Below are positions 7,795-16,334 of a stretch of DNA of 53,972 nt, piece by piece; position 1 is the first letter of the stretch, and the number at the start of each line of letters is the position of its first letter. Made by a program: the position numbers and the translations under genes. The DNA lies in contig CAJUFK010000008.1 in assembly GCA_910585535.1 (NCBI GenBank), forward strand, positions 1 through 53,972, read 5' to 3'. Source of the stretch: an uncultured Angelakisella sp. GTDB lineage: Bacteria; Bacillota; Clostridia; Oscillospirales; Ruminococcaceae. The notes under the pieces were generated by a model. The model was not told the origin of the DNA. It searched no databases and worked only from the letters and a program-made list of their open reading frames with translations.

Positions 7795-9135
7795 TTATGA
7801 TAAAAGCTGAAACAGCCCGGCGACCTCCTCCTGGGTGAGGGCGTAGCCCTCCTCCCCCCGGCTGTCGGGAAGTCTGGCGTGGTACTCGAAGCTGCCCCGG
7901 CGGGCAACCATGAAATACCGGTTGGGGTCAAACTGCCGGGGCGGAGACTGGGGGTCCACCACCTGGAGCCGCAGCAGTTCCCGGCTACGGTCCCCAACAT
8001 CCCCGTTGGTGTACAGGAAGAAGGTGATCTCCCCGCTCCCCGCCTGTCTGGCGGCGGTGATCTGCTCCCCCCCGGCCAGCCACTGGTCCGGCAGGATCAG
8101 GCGGAAGCCTGCGGCGGGATCTACAAAGGCCCGCAGAACGGTGGTAAAACCGTTGGGCCCCAGATTGACGTAACTGGTAAAGGTAAGGCGGCTGTCCTCG
8201 TCCAGACGGTCGTATCCCGGGGGAGTCCATTGGGTGGGAATGTCGATGATCCCATCCCCGGTGACGTCCTGGCAGTAGACGGCAGCCTCCCCTCCGTGGC
8301 GCAGGGTGCCGGTGAAGAGGGCTTCGTCTCCGGTGTTCAGGGGCAGGACCAGCCGCTCTTCCTCTACGTAGGCCAGAATGGTGCAGAGGCTGCCCCGGTT
8401 GGTCACCCCGTCCAGGGCCACCCCGTAGATCCCCGGGGCGATAAAACCGGAGACTGGGGTCTGGAAGGAGGCCACCTCCCGCTCCAGGGAAACGGTGTCC
8501 AGGGTGTCCAGGAGGCCGTCCTGCTCCCCCAGATAAAGGAGGGAGGCCTGGGAACCGTTTTCGGCGGTGACTAGAAGAAGCTCACTTTTGCCGTCTTGGT
8601 TGTAGTCCCCAATGGCCAGCTGGGTGTAATCCTCACTGCCCAGCATGGTGAAATCCCGGTCCTCGTACCGGTAGGCGGCCACGATCTTCTGGCCGCCATC
8701 GGGGTTCCAGCCAATAACGATGTCCTCCCCGCCGCCGTCCATCAGCGTTTCAAACCGGATAAAGTCGATGTCGGGGCTGAGGCCCGGGTAGGTGCGCTGG
8801 ACCTGCCACTGGCCATCCGAGGTGAGGTCCATAATGGTGATTTGGGCGTTTCCGCCGCTTTGGTAGGTGTGGAGGACCACCGCCTCCTCTTCGCTGTCCC
8901 CGTCGATGTCGTGAAAGGTAAAGGCGGAGCGGTAGCTGCCGCTTTGGGGGTATTTCAGCTTGACCTCCTGGCCCATCTGTTCCCGGAGGGCCTGGTGGAT
9001 CTCATACTGGCGGTCCGAGAGCCGGGGGGCGTCCAGAAGCCCCTCCACATCGGCGGCCAGAGGGGAGGCGCACCCGGCCAGGGAAACCGCCAGCAGGCAG
9101 AACCCGGCAGCCAGCCCCTTGTTAAACAGTTTCAT
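7795..9135 (-). CDS. Lipoprotein with FG-GAP/VCBS-like repeats
   Basis: A 446-residue secreted lipoprotein. The N-terminus is a lipoprotein signal with LAGC lipobox (C22). The body contains acidic repeats such as HDIDGDSEE, GDYNQDGKSE and DVTGDGIID, the calcium-binding D-x-D-x-D-G type seen in integrin-like beta-propellers. Location: outer face of the membrane. AAGGAGG stands before the ATG. It precedes the response regulator in the same transcript, so a role in the signal sensed by that two-component system is plausible but not shown. Confidence 0.82.
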   Translation of the reverse strand: MKLFNKGLAAGFCLLAVSLAGCASPLAADVEGLLDAPRLSDRQYEIHQALREQMGQEVKLKYPQSGSYRSAFTFHDIDGDSEEEAVVLHTYQSGGNAQITIMDLTSDGQWQVQRTYPGLSPDIDFIRFETLMDGGGEDIVIGWNPDGGQKIVAAYRYEDRDFTMLGSEDYTQLAIGDYNQDGKSELLLVTAENGSQASLLYLGEQDGLLDTLDTVSLEREVASFQTPVSGFIAPGIYGVALDGVTNRGSLCTILAYVEEERLVLPLNTGDEALFTGTLRHGGEAAVYCQDVTGDGIIDIPTQWTPPGYDRLDEDSRLTFTSYVNLGPNGFTTVLRAFVDPAAGFRLILPDQWLAGGEQITAARQAGSGEITFFLYTNGDVGDRSRELLRLQVVDPQSPPRQFDPNRYFMVARRGSFEYHARLPDSRGEEGYALTQEEVAGLFQLLS

Positions 9136-9156
9136 AGGCGCGACCTCCTTTTTTCG

Positions 9157-9915
9157 TTATTTTTCCGCCGCAATCAGGTAGCGGTGGACCGTCCCCTGGA
9201 CAAAGCCCTTCTCCCGGATCTCCTCTTCCATGGCACAGAGCCGGGAAAAGCACCGCTCCACCGAAAAACCGGGGAACTCCCAGGGGAGGACCCTGGCGAA
9301 CCAGACAAAGGCCCCCACGTCGAAGAAGCGGATAGGCCGGTAGGCCTCTTCCTCCTGGAGGATCCGGAACCCGGCCTCCCGGAATACCCGGCTCTGCTTT
9401 GCCAGGTAAAGATGGGGGTAGGGCTTTGGGGTGCCGGGCAGGACCCGCTCCACCAGGTCTCGGTCGTTGTCCCCGCCCACCTGCTGGGTGAGGAACCGGC
9501 CGCCGGGCTTCAAGAGCCGGTACAGCTCCCCGGCGTCAAAGCTTCCGTGGCGGTTGAGGATCAGGTCGAAGACGCCATCCGGCCAGGGGATGGCGGAGGG
9601 GTCGCCGCACTCCCGAAAGTCGATCCCTAAAGGGAGAAGGGTCTCCCGGCAGAGCTGCACATTGGGGGGATACCTCTCGGTGGCCGCGGTCCTGTCAGCA
9701 GGATGCCCCAGGGAGAGGAGAAACTCCCCGCCCCCGGTATCAAAGTCCAGGATCATGGCATCCTCCCGGAGGTGCCGCCGGACCAGGACACGGTAATCCC
9801 AGGGGAGGTCCCCCTCCTCCTCATACCGCCCCTGGAGATGGGAAAAGTCCCAGCCGTGGATATGGGCCAGGCGCTCCTCCTCCAGCCAGAAGGACCTTAG
9901 TTTTTCACAGTCCAT
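9157..9915 (-). CDS. Class I SAM-dependent methyltransferase
   Basis: A 252-residue Rossmann methyltransferase. The SAM loop is ILDFDTGGGEFL (about 74-85), followed by an acidic strand-2 end (ATERYP), a DLILNRHGSFD strand-4 region and LLKPGGRFL, as in UbiE/Methyltransf_11 proteins. The substrate cannot be told. The ATG at 9915 is preferred because the longer frame adds a hydrophobic tail with no ribosome site. It lies 21 bases before the lipoprotein gene, so it may head that transcript. Confidence 0.85.
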   Translation of the reverse strand: MDCEKLRSFWLEEERLAHIHGWDFSHLQGRYEEEGDLPWDYRVLVRRHLREDAMILDFDTGGGEFLLSLGHPADRTAATERYPPNVQLCRETLLPLGIDFRECGDPSAIPWPDGVFDLILNRHGSFDAGELYRLLKPGGRFLTQQVGGDNDRDLVERVLPGTPKPYPHLYLAKQSRVFREAGFRILQEEEAYRPIRFFDVGAFVWFARVLPWEFPGFSVERCFSRLCAMEEEIREKGFVQGTVHRYLIAAEK

Positions 9916-10013
9916 CCATCCACCCCCAGGGTAAAGATACCAAACCAGTATTATTTTAAGCCAAATCCCGGAGCCTGTCAATGAAAACCCCGGAAACTTT
10001 TTGCAAACAGAAA

Positions 10014-10036
10014 CTCCCCTCCCGCCGGGGGAGGGG
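10014..10036 (-). terminator. Hairpin after the XRE regulator gene
   Basis: CCCCTCCC / GGGAGGGG stem with T-containing tail (GTTTCTGTTT) on the minus strand, just after the XRE gene stop. Confidence 0.5.
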
Positions 10037-10042
10037 AGAAGG

Positions 10043-10756
10043 TCACTTTTCCTTTCCCGATCCCGGGAAGGGGATGGCTTTTTCCGCTGTGTTCACCAGG
10101 TTCAGCAAGCTGGTGCCAAAGAGGGGGTATTCGTTGGTGATGGATTCGGTGGACATCTCCAGGGCCTGGGTGTCCTTAATACGGTCCATCCCCGCCGTGG
10201 GCTTGTCCTGGGCGATGGCCGAGGCGTTGGCCCAGTGCAGCTCCATGGCGGCGGAGGCGTAGGGATGGGCCACCGTCTCCGGCAGCTTGAAGATAGCCGC
10301 CTGGTTTTTCTGATTGGCCCCGTAAACCAGACGGAACATCTGGTAGACCGAGATCATCAGGTAGCTGGAGACCTCCCCGATGAGGTCCTGGCTTCCCGCC
10401 TTCCCCAGCTTATCAAAGAGGATATTCAGGGAATTGGCGATGAGCTTCTTGTTGAGGACGGTCAGGATGCCGCCCTGGAAGATGTTTTCCTTTCCGGCGG
10501 CGTCGGCCTCCGGAATCTGGTCGATGGACAGGGTGGTGCCGGTGCGGTCCGGGGTCCGCCCCAGCATATAGTCGCAGGAGACCCCGTAGTAATCGGCCGC
10601 CCGGACCAAAAAACTCAACCCGCACTCCCGGATTCCCTTTTCGTAATGGGAAAGCAGGGCCTGGGACACCCCCAGGCTCATGGCGGCGGCCTTTTGGCTC
10701 ACCCCCTTCTCCTTGCGGAGAAGCGTTAATATTCTGGAAAATTCGGAGTTTACCAT
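10043..10756 (-). CDS. XRE-family regulator with C-terminal helical domain
   Basis: A 237-residue protein. Residues 3-60 form a classical helix-turn-helix of the XRE type (LRKEKGVSQKAAAMSLGVSQ, then LLSHYEKGIRE). Residues 95-237 are a mostly helical domain of unknown function that occurs in related clostridial regulators. The ATG at 10756 with AGAGGG upstream is chosen over an unsupported longer frame. Its own strong promoter lies 80-110 bases upstream. Targets are unknown; a palindrome in the same intergenic region is a candidate operator. Confidence 0.82.
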   Translation of the reverse strand: MVNSEFSRILTLLRKEKGVSQKAAAMSLGVSQALLSHYEKGIRECGLSFLVRAADYYGVSCDYMLGRTPDRTGTTLSIDQIPEADAAGKENIFQGGILTVLNKKLIANSLNILFDKLGKAGSQDLIGEVSSYLMISVYQMFRLVYGANQKNQAAIFKLPETVAHPYASAAMELHWANASAIAQDKPTAGMDRIKDTQALEMSTESITNEYPLFGTSLLNLVNTAEKAIPFPGSGKEK

Positions 10757-10836
10757 GCCGCACCCTCTTAGCTCAAAATTCCGTAAAAGCCGGGAAAACA
10801 CACCAAAAACCCAGACGATTACGTTAGGTACAAAAT

Positions 10837-10865
10837 ATTATATTATATACTTGCCGGTTTGTCCA
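10837..10865 (-). promoter_or_regulatory. Promoter of the XRE regulator gene
   Basis: Minus strand TGGACA (10860-10865), 17-base spacer, TATAAT (10837-10842). Near-consensus vegetative promoter 80 bases before the XRE start codon. Confidence 0.7.
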
Positions 10866-10906
10866 CAAAAAAAGTCGGAAAAATTTGTGAGAACAAGATT
10901 TCTGTC

Positions 10907-10922
10907 AAAGTCTACAGACTTT
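10907..10922. promoter_or_regulatory. Palindromic operator candidate
   Basis: AAAGTCTACAGACTTT, a perfect 7-bp inverted repeat with a 2-base spacer, placed between the divergent XRE and phosphatase promoters. A good candidate for autoregulation by the XRE protein. Confidence 0.45.
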
Positions 10923-10982
10923 TTGCCAAAATATGCACATGGATTGAGAACTTATGTTTCGCGCCGGCCCTTTTCCAGGCGG

Positions 10983-11011
10983 TTTACTTTTTGGCTTCTA
11001 TGGGATATAAT
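10983..11011 (+). promoter_or_regulatory. Promoter of the histidine phosphatase gene
   Basis: TTTACT (10983-10988), 17-base spacer, TATAAT (11006-11011). The whole core is strikingly like the promoter of the six-gene operon at 20309-20339. Confidence 0.7.
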
Positions 11012-11049
11012 GGGAAACGCACAGTAGCACCGAAAGGAAGGGGATCCCT

Positions 11050-11745
11050 ATGAAAAATTACCGGCTGCATCTTATCCGCCACGGCATGACCGACGCCAAC
11101 AGCCGGGGCGCTTATGCCGGAAGGCGCACCGATGTGGAGCTTTCTCCCAAGGGCATCCAGGAACTTATCGCCCTTAAAGAGGAATACGAATACCCCCCGG
11201 TGGCGGCAGTCTTTTGCAGCCCTATGACCCGCTGCATCCAGACGGCGGGGGTCCTTTACCCCCAGGCGGAGCTTCAGGTGGTCCCCTCCCTGGCGGAGAT
11301 CGACTTTGGCGACTTCGACGGGCGGACCATCGGGGAACTCCAGGACCGGGAGGACTTCCGGCAGTGGATCGCGAACTCCTCCAAGGAGGCGCCCCCCGGC
11401 GGGGAATCCATTGAGGAGTTCAGCCATCGGGTGGCGGTGGGGCTTTCCTCTGTCCTGGCCTGGGTGATGCAGAACGACATCCAGGACACCGCCATCGTGA
11501 CACACGGCGGGGTTATCCGGGCCATTTTGGCCTCGATGGCGCTGCCCCGTCTGGCCCCCGGGCAGCTGCTGGTGGGCAACGGAAGGGGCTACACCTGCTT
11601 TGCCACCCCCCAGCTATGGATGCGGGACCACATCATTGAGGTGGCAGGGATCATGCCCCATGGCGCTGCCGAGGCCGCAAAGCTGGATCCGGCCTTTGCC
11701 GCCGCCATGGAGCGCCTTACCGCCTCCCTGGACCGGGAGGAATAA
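11050..11745 (+). CDS. Histidine phosphatase family protein
   Basis: A 231-residue enzyme of the phosphoglycerate-mutase-like superfamily. The catalytic RHG is at residues 10-12 (LIRHGMTDAN), a second conserved region FCSPMTRCIQTA near 55-67, the EIDFGDFDG box, and the second histidine in IVTHGG. CobC / broad-specificity phosphatases have the same layout. The substrate is not evident. The start has GAAAGGAAGG upstream. Confidence 0.88.
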   Translation: MKNYRLHLIRHGMTDANSRGAYAGRRTDVELSPKGIQELIALKEEYEYPPVAAVFCSPMTRCIQTAGVLYPQAELQVVPSLAEIDFGDFDGRTIGELQDREDFRQWIANSSKEAPPGGESIEEFSHRVAVGLSSVLAWVMQNDIQDTAIVTHGGVIRAILASMALPRLAPGQLLVGNGRGYTCFATPQLWMRDHIIEVAGIMPHGAAEAAKLDPAFAAAMERLTASLDREE

Positions 11746-11797
11746 CCAGCCGGTTCCCCGCCCATACTCCCGGTAAACAACACGGGAGGGGAACAAG

Positions 11798-12622
11798 ATG
11801 AAGTTTATCCGCGCCGCCAGACGCCAGGGGAAACGGGCCCTGGCAGGACACCGGAGGGAGGCCGCCGCCCTCCTCCTCCTTTGGGGGATGATGTGGGGGC
11901 TGGTCTCCCTGGCCGACCGGGGGGCCTACCGCCTGGCCGGGTTTCCCCCCGGAGGTTCCCCCAGCTGGGAGGCTGCCGCCGTGACCGCCATCACCCTGGC
12001 CCTCCGGGAGGTCCTTCTGGCCCCCCTGGGGGCGGGGGCTTCGGCCTGGTTTGCCGCTCTGGCCGGGGGATGGACCCGCCCTGTGACCACCATCTTTTGG
12101 GCTTACGGGAACCGGGTGTGGCTCCGGTCCCTGGGGGTGCGCCTTACCACGGGCTTTCTCACCGGGGCGGTGACCCTGATCCCCCTGGCCGGGGAGGGCT
12201 TCTCCCTCTGGCTCCTCCGGGAGCGGCTGGCGGCCCTTCCCCCCAGGGACCGGGAGCTGGCCCTGGCAGGAGCGGGGGCGGCGGCCCTCCTGTGGCTGCT
12301 GGTCTCCCGGGCCTACGCCCAGCGATTCGCCATGGCCCGCTTCCTTTTGGGACCGGACTACGGCTATTCCGCCGCCAAGGCCATCGACCTTTCGGTGGCG
12401 TACACCCGGGGCTACCGCTGGCGGCTGGTGGGGCTGGAACTCTCCTTCCTCCCCTGGTTTGCTGCCTGCCTGCTGATTCTCCCGGCCCTTTGGGTCCTGC
12501 CCTGGTACGCCTCCTGCCGGGCCAAAAGCTTTGTCTTTTTGTGCCGCCGGGCAGGCCGGATCTCCGCCCAGATCCAAAGGGAGACCCCAAGGGAGGTTTG
12601 CCGGCGGTCGGTCCGGGTGTAA
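11798..12622 (+). CDS. DUF975-like integral membrane protein
   Basis: A 274-residue protein with about five or six membrane segments and a very basic, alanine/glycine/leucine-rich composition. The C-terminal block GLELSFLPWFAACLL followed by PALWVLPWYAS resembles the last helices of DUF975 proteins of Firmicutes. GGAGGGG stands before the ATG. No function is known. It lies 52 bases after the phosphatase gene and is probably co-transcribed with it. Confidence 0.65.
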   Translation: MKFIRAARRQGKRALAGHRREAAALLLLWGMMWGLVSLADRGAYRLAGFPPGGSPSWEAAAVTAITLALREVLLAPLGAGASAWFAALAGGWTRPVTTIFWAYGNRVWLRSLGVRLTTGFLTGAVTLIPLAGEGFSLWLLRERLAALPPRDRELALAGAGAAALLWLLVSRAYAQRFAMARFLLGPDYGYSAAKAIDLSVAYTRGYRWRLVGLELSFLPWFAACLLILPALWVLPWYASCRAKSFVFLCRRAGRISAQIQRETPREVCRRSVRV

Positions 12623-12722
12623 AGGGCCTGTCCACCATGGGCCTTAGCCGATGCCTGAGCTGAAATAAGAACCTCCCCAGGGGACTGCCCTGGGATATAT
12701 CAAAAAAGAAAGAGTGACAACT

Positions 12723-13331
12723 ATGGGAAAGAACATCGTATTTGACGCCGCCGGGGTACTGGTGGAATGGGATCCGGTAAACTGGTTCGCCGGGCACTAC
12801 GGCAAGGAGCTGGGAGCCCAGGTTCTTGCCGCGGCCATGGGAAGCGATTACTGGTTTCAGAATGTGGACTGGGGCTTTGTGACAGAGGATGAACTGTTTC
12901 GCCACCAGGCCGAGGCAAATCCTCACCTTCGGAAGGAACTGGAGGAACTGGACCGCATCTGGCACACCATCCTCCAGCCCAAAGCGGATACCGAGGACCT
13001 GATCCGCCGGCTGAAAAAAGGCGGCCACCGGATCTACTACCTCTCCAATTTCCCGGAGAGGACCTTCCGGAAGCTGCTGGAGACGGTGCCCGCCTTCGGC
13101 CTTATGGACGGCGGCGTGGTCTCCTATGACGTCCATCAGGTAAAACCCAACCCGGATATTTACCAAACCCTTTTGAACCGGTACCAGCTGGAGGCAAAGG
13201 ACACCGTGTTCACCGACGATACCTCCATCAATGTGGAGGGCGCCCAAAAGGTGGGGATCCACGCCTGGCACTTCACCGGGGCGGCAGGATTCGAGTGGTA
13301 CCTTAAAAACGACCTGGGGCTGGAGTTCTAA
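12723..13331 (+). CDS. HAD-superfamily phosphatase (YihX-like)
   Basis: A 202-residue HAD hydrolase. Motif I is FDAAGVLVEWD, motif II YYLSN, the motif III lysine is in VKPNPDIY and motif IV is FTDDTSIN. The second aspartate of motif I is replaced by alanine, as also varies in the YihX/HAD-IA subgroup, so phosphatase activity should be possible but the exact substrate (for example sugar phosphates) is unknown. The ATG at 12723 is favoured over a GTG nine bases upstream because AAAGAG is then well spaced. Confidence 0.85.
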   Translation: MGKNIVFDAAGVLVEWDPVNWFAGHYGKELGAQVLAAAMGSDYWFQNVDWGFVTEDELFRHQAEANPHLRKELEELDRIWHTILQPKADTEDLIRRLKKGGHRIYYLSNFPERTFRKLLETVPAFGLMDGGVVSYDVHQVKPNPDIYQTLLNRYQLEAKDTVFTDDTSINVEGAQKVGIHAWHFTGAAGFEWYLKNDLGLEF

Positions 13332-13347
13332 GGACCTCTCCCCAAAA

Positions 13348-13382
13348 CAAAAAGTCCGGCAGGGTTTTCCCGCCGGGCTTTT
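13348..13382. terminator. Bidirectional terminator
   Basis: CCGGCAGGG / CCCGCCGG hairpin between converging genes, with T-rich DNA on the plus side (CTTTTG) and AAAAAG before it that gives a T-run on the minus strand. Confidence 0.7.
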
Positions 13383-13388
13383 GCTTGT

Positions 13389-13661
13389 TCAGCTGTTGGT
13401 GCCGGTGAACTGCTCTTTGGCCTCCGCGATCTTCTGCTGGGGGGCCTTTTGGACGGGGTACCAGCCCCGCTTCTGCATCTCCTGGAAGAGTTCCATCTGG
13501 ATTTGATGTTCCTCCCCCAGCAGGGTCATAAATTCCCCCTGGAGAGCGCTGGAGGCGCATTCGTTGGCGGCGGCGTTGTACTCCGCCGTAATCTGCTTTT
13601 GAGAGGACAGAAGGTCCTCCAGGATCTCCCGGTCCCCAAAGGAGGGGTTCAGGTCTGCCAT
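13389..13661 (-). CDS. Spore coat protein, CotF family
   Basis: A 90-residue all-helical protein with DREILEDLLSSQKQITAEYN and NECAS segments typical of CotF-like (COG5577) coat proteins. It ends with a KAPQQKI tail. It follows another small coat-type protein gene by 12 bases and supports a spore-forming organism. Length matches the short clostridial members. Confidence 0.85.
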   Translation of the reverse strand: MADLNPSFGDREILEDLLSSQKQITAEYNAAANECASSALQGEFMTLLGEEHQIQMELFQEMQKRGWYPVQKAPQQKIAEAKEQFTGTNS

Positions 13662-13673
13662 TTTTTCGCCTCC

Positions 13674-13862
13674 TTATCCCCTCAGCTGGTTCAGCAGGGT
13701 GTTATAGTGGTTTTGATGCCGGGCCGCCACCTGCTGGCACTTTACCTGCAGCTGGGGATCCCCGCATTGGGCCGCGTACATCTTGTACTTTTTCACCAGG
13801 GTCTGCTCGTGGGAAAGCTGATCGGTGAGGGAATCCAGTTCCTTGGCCGTCAACTCCGCCAT
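13674..13862 (-). CDS. Small spore coat (CotF-like) protein
   Basis: A 62-residue helical protein: ELDSLTDQLSHEQTLVKKY, then CGDPQLQVKCQQVAARHQNHYNTLL-type helix with regularly spaced H/Q residues. This is the short ferritin-like two-helix type found beside CotF genes in Clostridia. ATG at 13862 chosen over a GTG nine bases upstream because the GGGAG site is better spaced. Translated just before the larger coat protein. Confidence 0.72.
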   Translation of the reverse strand: MAELTAKELDSLTDQLSHEQTLVKKYKMYAAQCGDPQLQVKCQQVAARHQNHYNTLLNQLRG

Positions 13863-13892
13863 CTTCCTCACTCCCTTTCTGTCCGGGGAAGA

Positions 13893-13936
13893 GAAAAGAC
13901 CCTCCCCCGGCTTTGTTATCTTTCCCGGGAGAGGGC
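13893..13936 (-). terminator. Terminator after hemolysin III gene
   Basis: Minus strand CCCTCTCCCGGG / CCGGGGGAGGG hairpin followed by TCTTTTCTCTT. Confidence 0.65.
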
Positions 13937-13940
13937 CTGG

Positions 13941-14603
13941 TTATCCGATGACGTTAAAGAGGATGCAGAGGAAGTGGCAGACGCTTCCCCCTAGAACGAA
14001 AAGGTGCCAGATGCCGTGCATATAGGGCTTTTTGAGAACGTAGAAGGCGATGCCCCCGGTGTAGCAGAGGCCCCCGGCCACCAGGAGGATCAGCCCTGCC
14101 GGGGAGAGGGCCGCCGCCAGGGTCCCCGCCTGGAACACCACCGCCCAGCCCATGACCACGTAACAGGCCAGGGAAAGCTTTTCAAACCGTTTGAGGCTGA
14201 TGGCGTTCAGGGTGATGCCGGCAATGGCCGCCGCCCAGATGCCCCCGAAGAGGAGCCAGCCCCCATGCTCCCGAAGGGTCACCAGGGCGAAGGGGGTGTA
14301 GGTCCCGGCGATGAGAAGAAAGATGCTGCAATGGTCGAAGATCCGCAGCACCTCTTTGGCCCTGGGGCTGGCAATGCTGTGGTAGACGGTGGACATCAGG
14401 TACAGGATTGTAAGAGATACCCCGTAGACAATGGAGCTGCCCAGCTTATAGGCATCCCCCTGAAGGGCGGAGGAGGCCACCAAAAGGGTCCCCCCGGCCA
14501 CCGCGAAAAGGGCGCCCAATCCGTGGGTGACGGCGTTCATCACCTCTTCTCCGATGGTGTACCGTTTGGGGAAACCCCCGGAACGTGCCATGATATTTTC
14601 CAT
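13941..14603 (-). CDS. Hemolysin III / PAQR family membrane protein
   Basis: A 220-residue seven-helix membrane protein. The signature MNAVTHGLG near the N-terminus, YHSIASP at about 100 and the HGIWHLFVLGGS motif near the C-terminus carry the conserved metal-binding histidines of the YqfA/PAQR superfamily. Bacterial members have been linked to membrane homeostasis; cytolytic activity is only the historic name. AAGGAGG precedes the ATG. Confidence 0.93.
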   Translation of the reverse strand: MENIMARSGGFPKRYTIGEEVMNAVTHGLGALFAVAGGTLLVASSALQGDAYKLGSSIVYGVSLTILYLMSTVYHSIASPRAKEVLRIFDHCSIFLLIAGTYTPFALVTLREHGGWLLFGGIWAAAIAGITLNAISLKRFEKLSLACYVVMGWAVVFQAGTLAAALSPAGLILLVAGGLCYTGGIAFYVLKKPYMHGIWHLFVLGGSVCHFLCILFNVIG

Positions 14604-14651
14604 GGTTCTGCCTCCTTATCCCAGGGCGGGGGCGGTCCGGGGGAGCCGGGA

Positions 14652-15089
14652 TCAGGGGGCCTTCCTGGCCATTTCTGCCAGGAACTCCTCCGCCCGCCGG
14701 AGCATCTCCTCCGGGTCCGTGACCCCCTGGGAAAGCCGCTCCATGGGGCAGAGGCCGTCCCCCGCCCGGTTGCGGATCGCCTCCGCCTTGATCTCACAGC
14801 CGGCTGGAATGCCGGCCTTTTCCAGTTCCGCCAGGGCGGATACGCTGATTACCTTGGCGTACAGTTCGGTGATCCCCGCCAGGACGGCCAAAAGGGCTGC
14901 GGCCCGCCCGATGACCTTGTCGGCCAGAGCGGCCTCCCGGGGCGGCTCCTTTCCAAAGCGGCGGCAATACTCCACCAGGGGTTTCACCCCCCGTTCCCGG
15001 GAGGTGAAGATCACCTCTCCGCCGCCGGCCACTACACAGGTGCAGCCGCCTTCCTCCAGGGTCCTTTTTGCCAGTTCCAAGCTGTTCAT
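14652..15089 (-). CDS. DUF1893 domain protein
   Basis: A 145-residue cytoplasmic protein. Conserved parts of the DUF1893 family are visible: FTSRERGVKPL, LADKVIGRAAALL, and the C-terminal NRAGDGLCPME. Some family members are related to tRNA-deaminase-fold proteins, but no activity is known. The ATG at 15089 follows GGGAGG; the longer frame has no ribosome site. It lies 48 bases upstream of the hemolysin III gene. Confidence 0.85.
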   Translation of the reverse strand: MNSLELAKRTLEEGGCTCVVAGGGEVIFTSRERGVKPLVEYCRRFGKEPPREAALADKVIGRAAALLAVLAGITELYAKVISVSALAELEKAGIPAGCEIKAEAIRNRAGDGLCPMERLSQGVTDPEEMLRRAEEFLAEMARKAP

Positions 15090-15276
15090 GGTTTTTCCTC
15101 CCGTTTTCCAAAGATGCTGACGAAGGTTATTATACTCCAAACGGCGGGGTTTCTTCAAGGGCCGCAGCAGGAAAAGGAAGGATGTGATTTTGAAAACTAC
15201 ATAAAATAATTTTTATCACCGTAACTTAATATTACCACAACTCCATCTGGAATGCAAGGGGAAATTTGGAGGGCAG

Positions 15277-15313
15277 AAAAAACCGGAGGAACGGGGTCAG
15301 CCCCGCCCTCCGG
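15277..15313 (-). terminator. Terminator of the six-gene DUF operon
   Basis: Minus strand CCGGAGG / CCTCCGG outer stem with inner GGGGCTGACCCC, followed by TTTTTTC. Confidence 0.75.
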
Positions 15314-15319
15314 GTAAGA

Positions 15320-16330
15320 TCATTCCAGGGGATAAAACTGCCACTTGCCGAAGCAGAGCCATTCGTTTTTGTCCAGCCGCCAGCCCTCCGGGGTCCGCAC
15401 CGCCAGACAGCGGTACTGGCTCAGCTGCCGGTCGTCCTTCTCCCAGTAGACCAACACCTTTTTGCCGGTCAGCCGCTCTGCGTCCACCACCCGGCAGTCC
15501 TTATAGGGCGGCTCCCGGGAGTCCCGGAAGGCCACCCGCTGCTCCGGGTCCACCCCGTTGAAGCCGTGGGCCTTGCAGTAATCCAGATACCCCTGGGTGA
15601 CAAAGCCGCTCCGCTCCCGCCGGGGGTCTTGGCTGGCGGCGAAGAAGGCCCGGACAAGCTCCATAGCCTCCCGGCAGACGGGGTCGTCGGTTGGGCCCGG
15701 CGTTTTCTTCCAGCCCTGGCGCTGGGCGGTCCGGAATCGGGCCAGGCCCTCCCGGTCGTGGTCGCAGAGTACGGTCAGCCCCAAATTCCCCGCCAAGGAC
15801 AGCAGGCCCTCCCCGGTTACCGCCGTGCCGCTCACCGACAGGGTCTCCAGCTGGGGAAAGGCCGCCAGAGCTGCCATGTCCCCGTTTTGGATGCCGGTGC
15901 CCTCCAGGGAAAGGTTCCCCAGGGGGGAGCCCTCCGCCTGCCGGATCACCCTTCCGGTGCAGCCTGGGTTTCCCCCCAGGTTCAAAACCTCCAGGCTGTC
16001 CCCGCCCCGGAACCAGTTCAAAGCCTCATCGGAAAGGGCGCAGTCCCGAAGGCTCAGGCAGCGCAGATGGGACAGCTTCGCCAGGGGGTCCAAGGCCCCC
16101 GGATCAAAGCGGCAGCCCTGGAGGTCCACCGTGTGCAGCGTCTTTTCATGGGCCAGGAGGGGTTCCAGATCCCCGGGCCGGAAGCGGACCTTTTCGCAGG
16201 TGAACAGATCCAGCCGCTTAGGCCAGGGGATTTCCAGGTCCTCCGCCAGCCCCTCCTTCTGGTGCCGGATGGTGACGCTCCTTCCGGTGCAGCTGATGAA
16301 GGTCCGCCAGCTTGGCACAGGCTTTCCCAT
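15320..16330 (-). CDS. Leucine-rich repeat protein
   Basis: A 336-residue soluble protein. Residues about 55-190 hold at least five leucine-rich repeats (LHTVDLQGCRF, LRCLSLRDCAL, LEVLNLGGNPG, LGNLSLEGTGI, LETLSVSGTAV). The C-terminal 130 residues are a separate W/K/R-rich domain without an evident family. No signal peptide. The ATG at 16330 is four bases after the preceding gene's stop and has GAGGA at good distance. Last gene of the six-gene operon; LRRs suggest protein binding. Confidence 0.72.
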   Translation of the reverse strand: MGKPVPSWRTFISCTGRSVTIRHQKEGLAEDLEIPWPKRLDLFTCEKVRFRPGDLEPLLAHEKTLHTVDLQGCRFDPGALDPLAKLSHLRCLSLRDCALSDEALNWFRGGDSLEVLNLGGNPGCTGRVIRQAEGSPLGNLSLEGTGIQNGDMAALAAFPQLETLSVSGTAVTGEGLLSLAGNLGLTVLCDHDREGLARFRTAQRQGWKKTPGPTDDPVCREAMELVRAFFAASQDPRRERSGFVTQGYLDYCKAHGFNGVDPEQRVAFRDSREPPYKDCRVVDAERLTGKKVLVYWEKDDRQLSQYRCLAVRTPEGWRLDKNEWLCFGKWQFYPLE

Positions 16331-16334
16331 AGGG

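Noticed and set aside
12159..13271. 370-codon minus-strand frame opposite the membrane protein and HAD genes
   Set aside because: Proline/glycine/arginine-rich shadow translation with no start signal.
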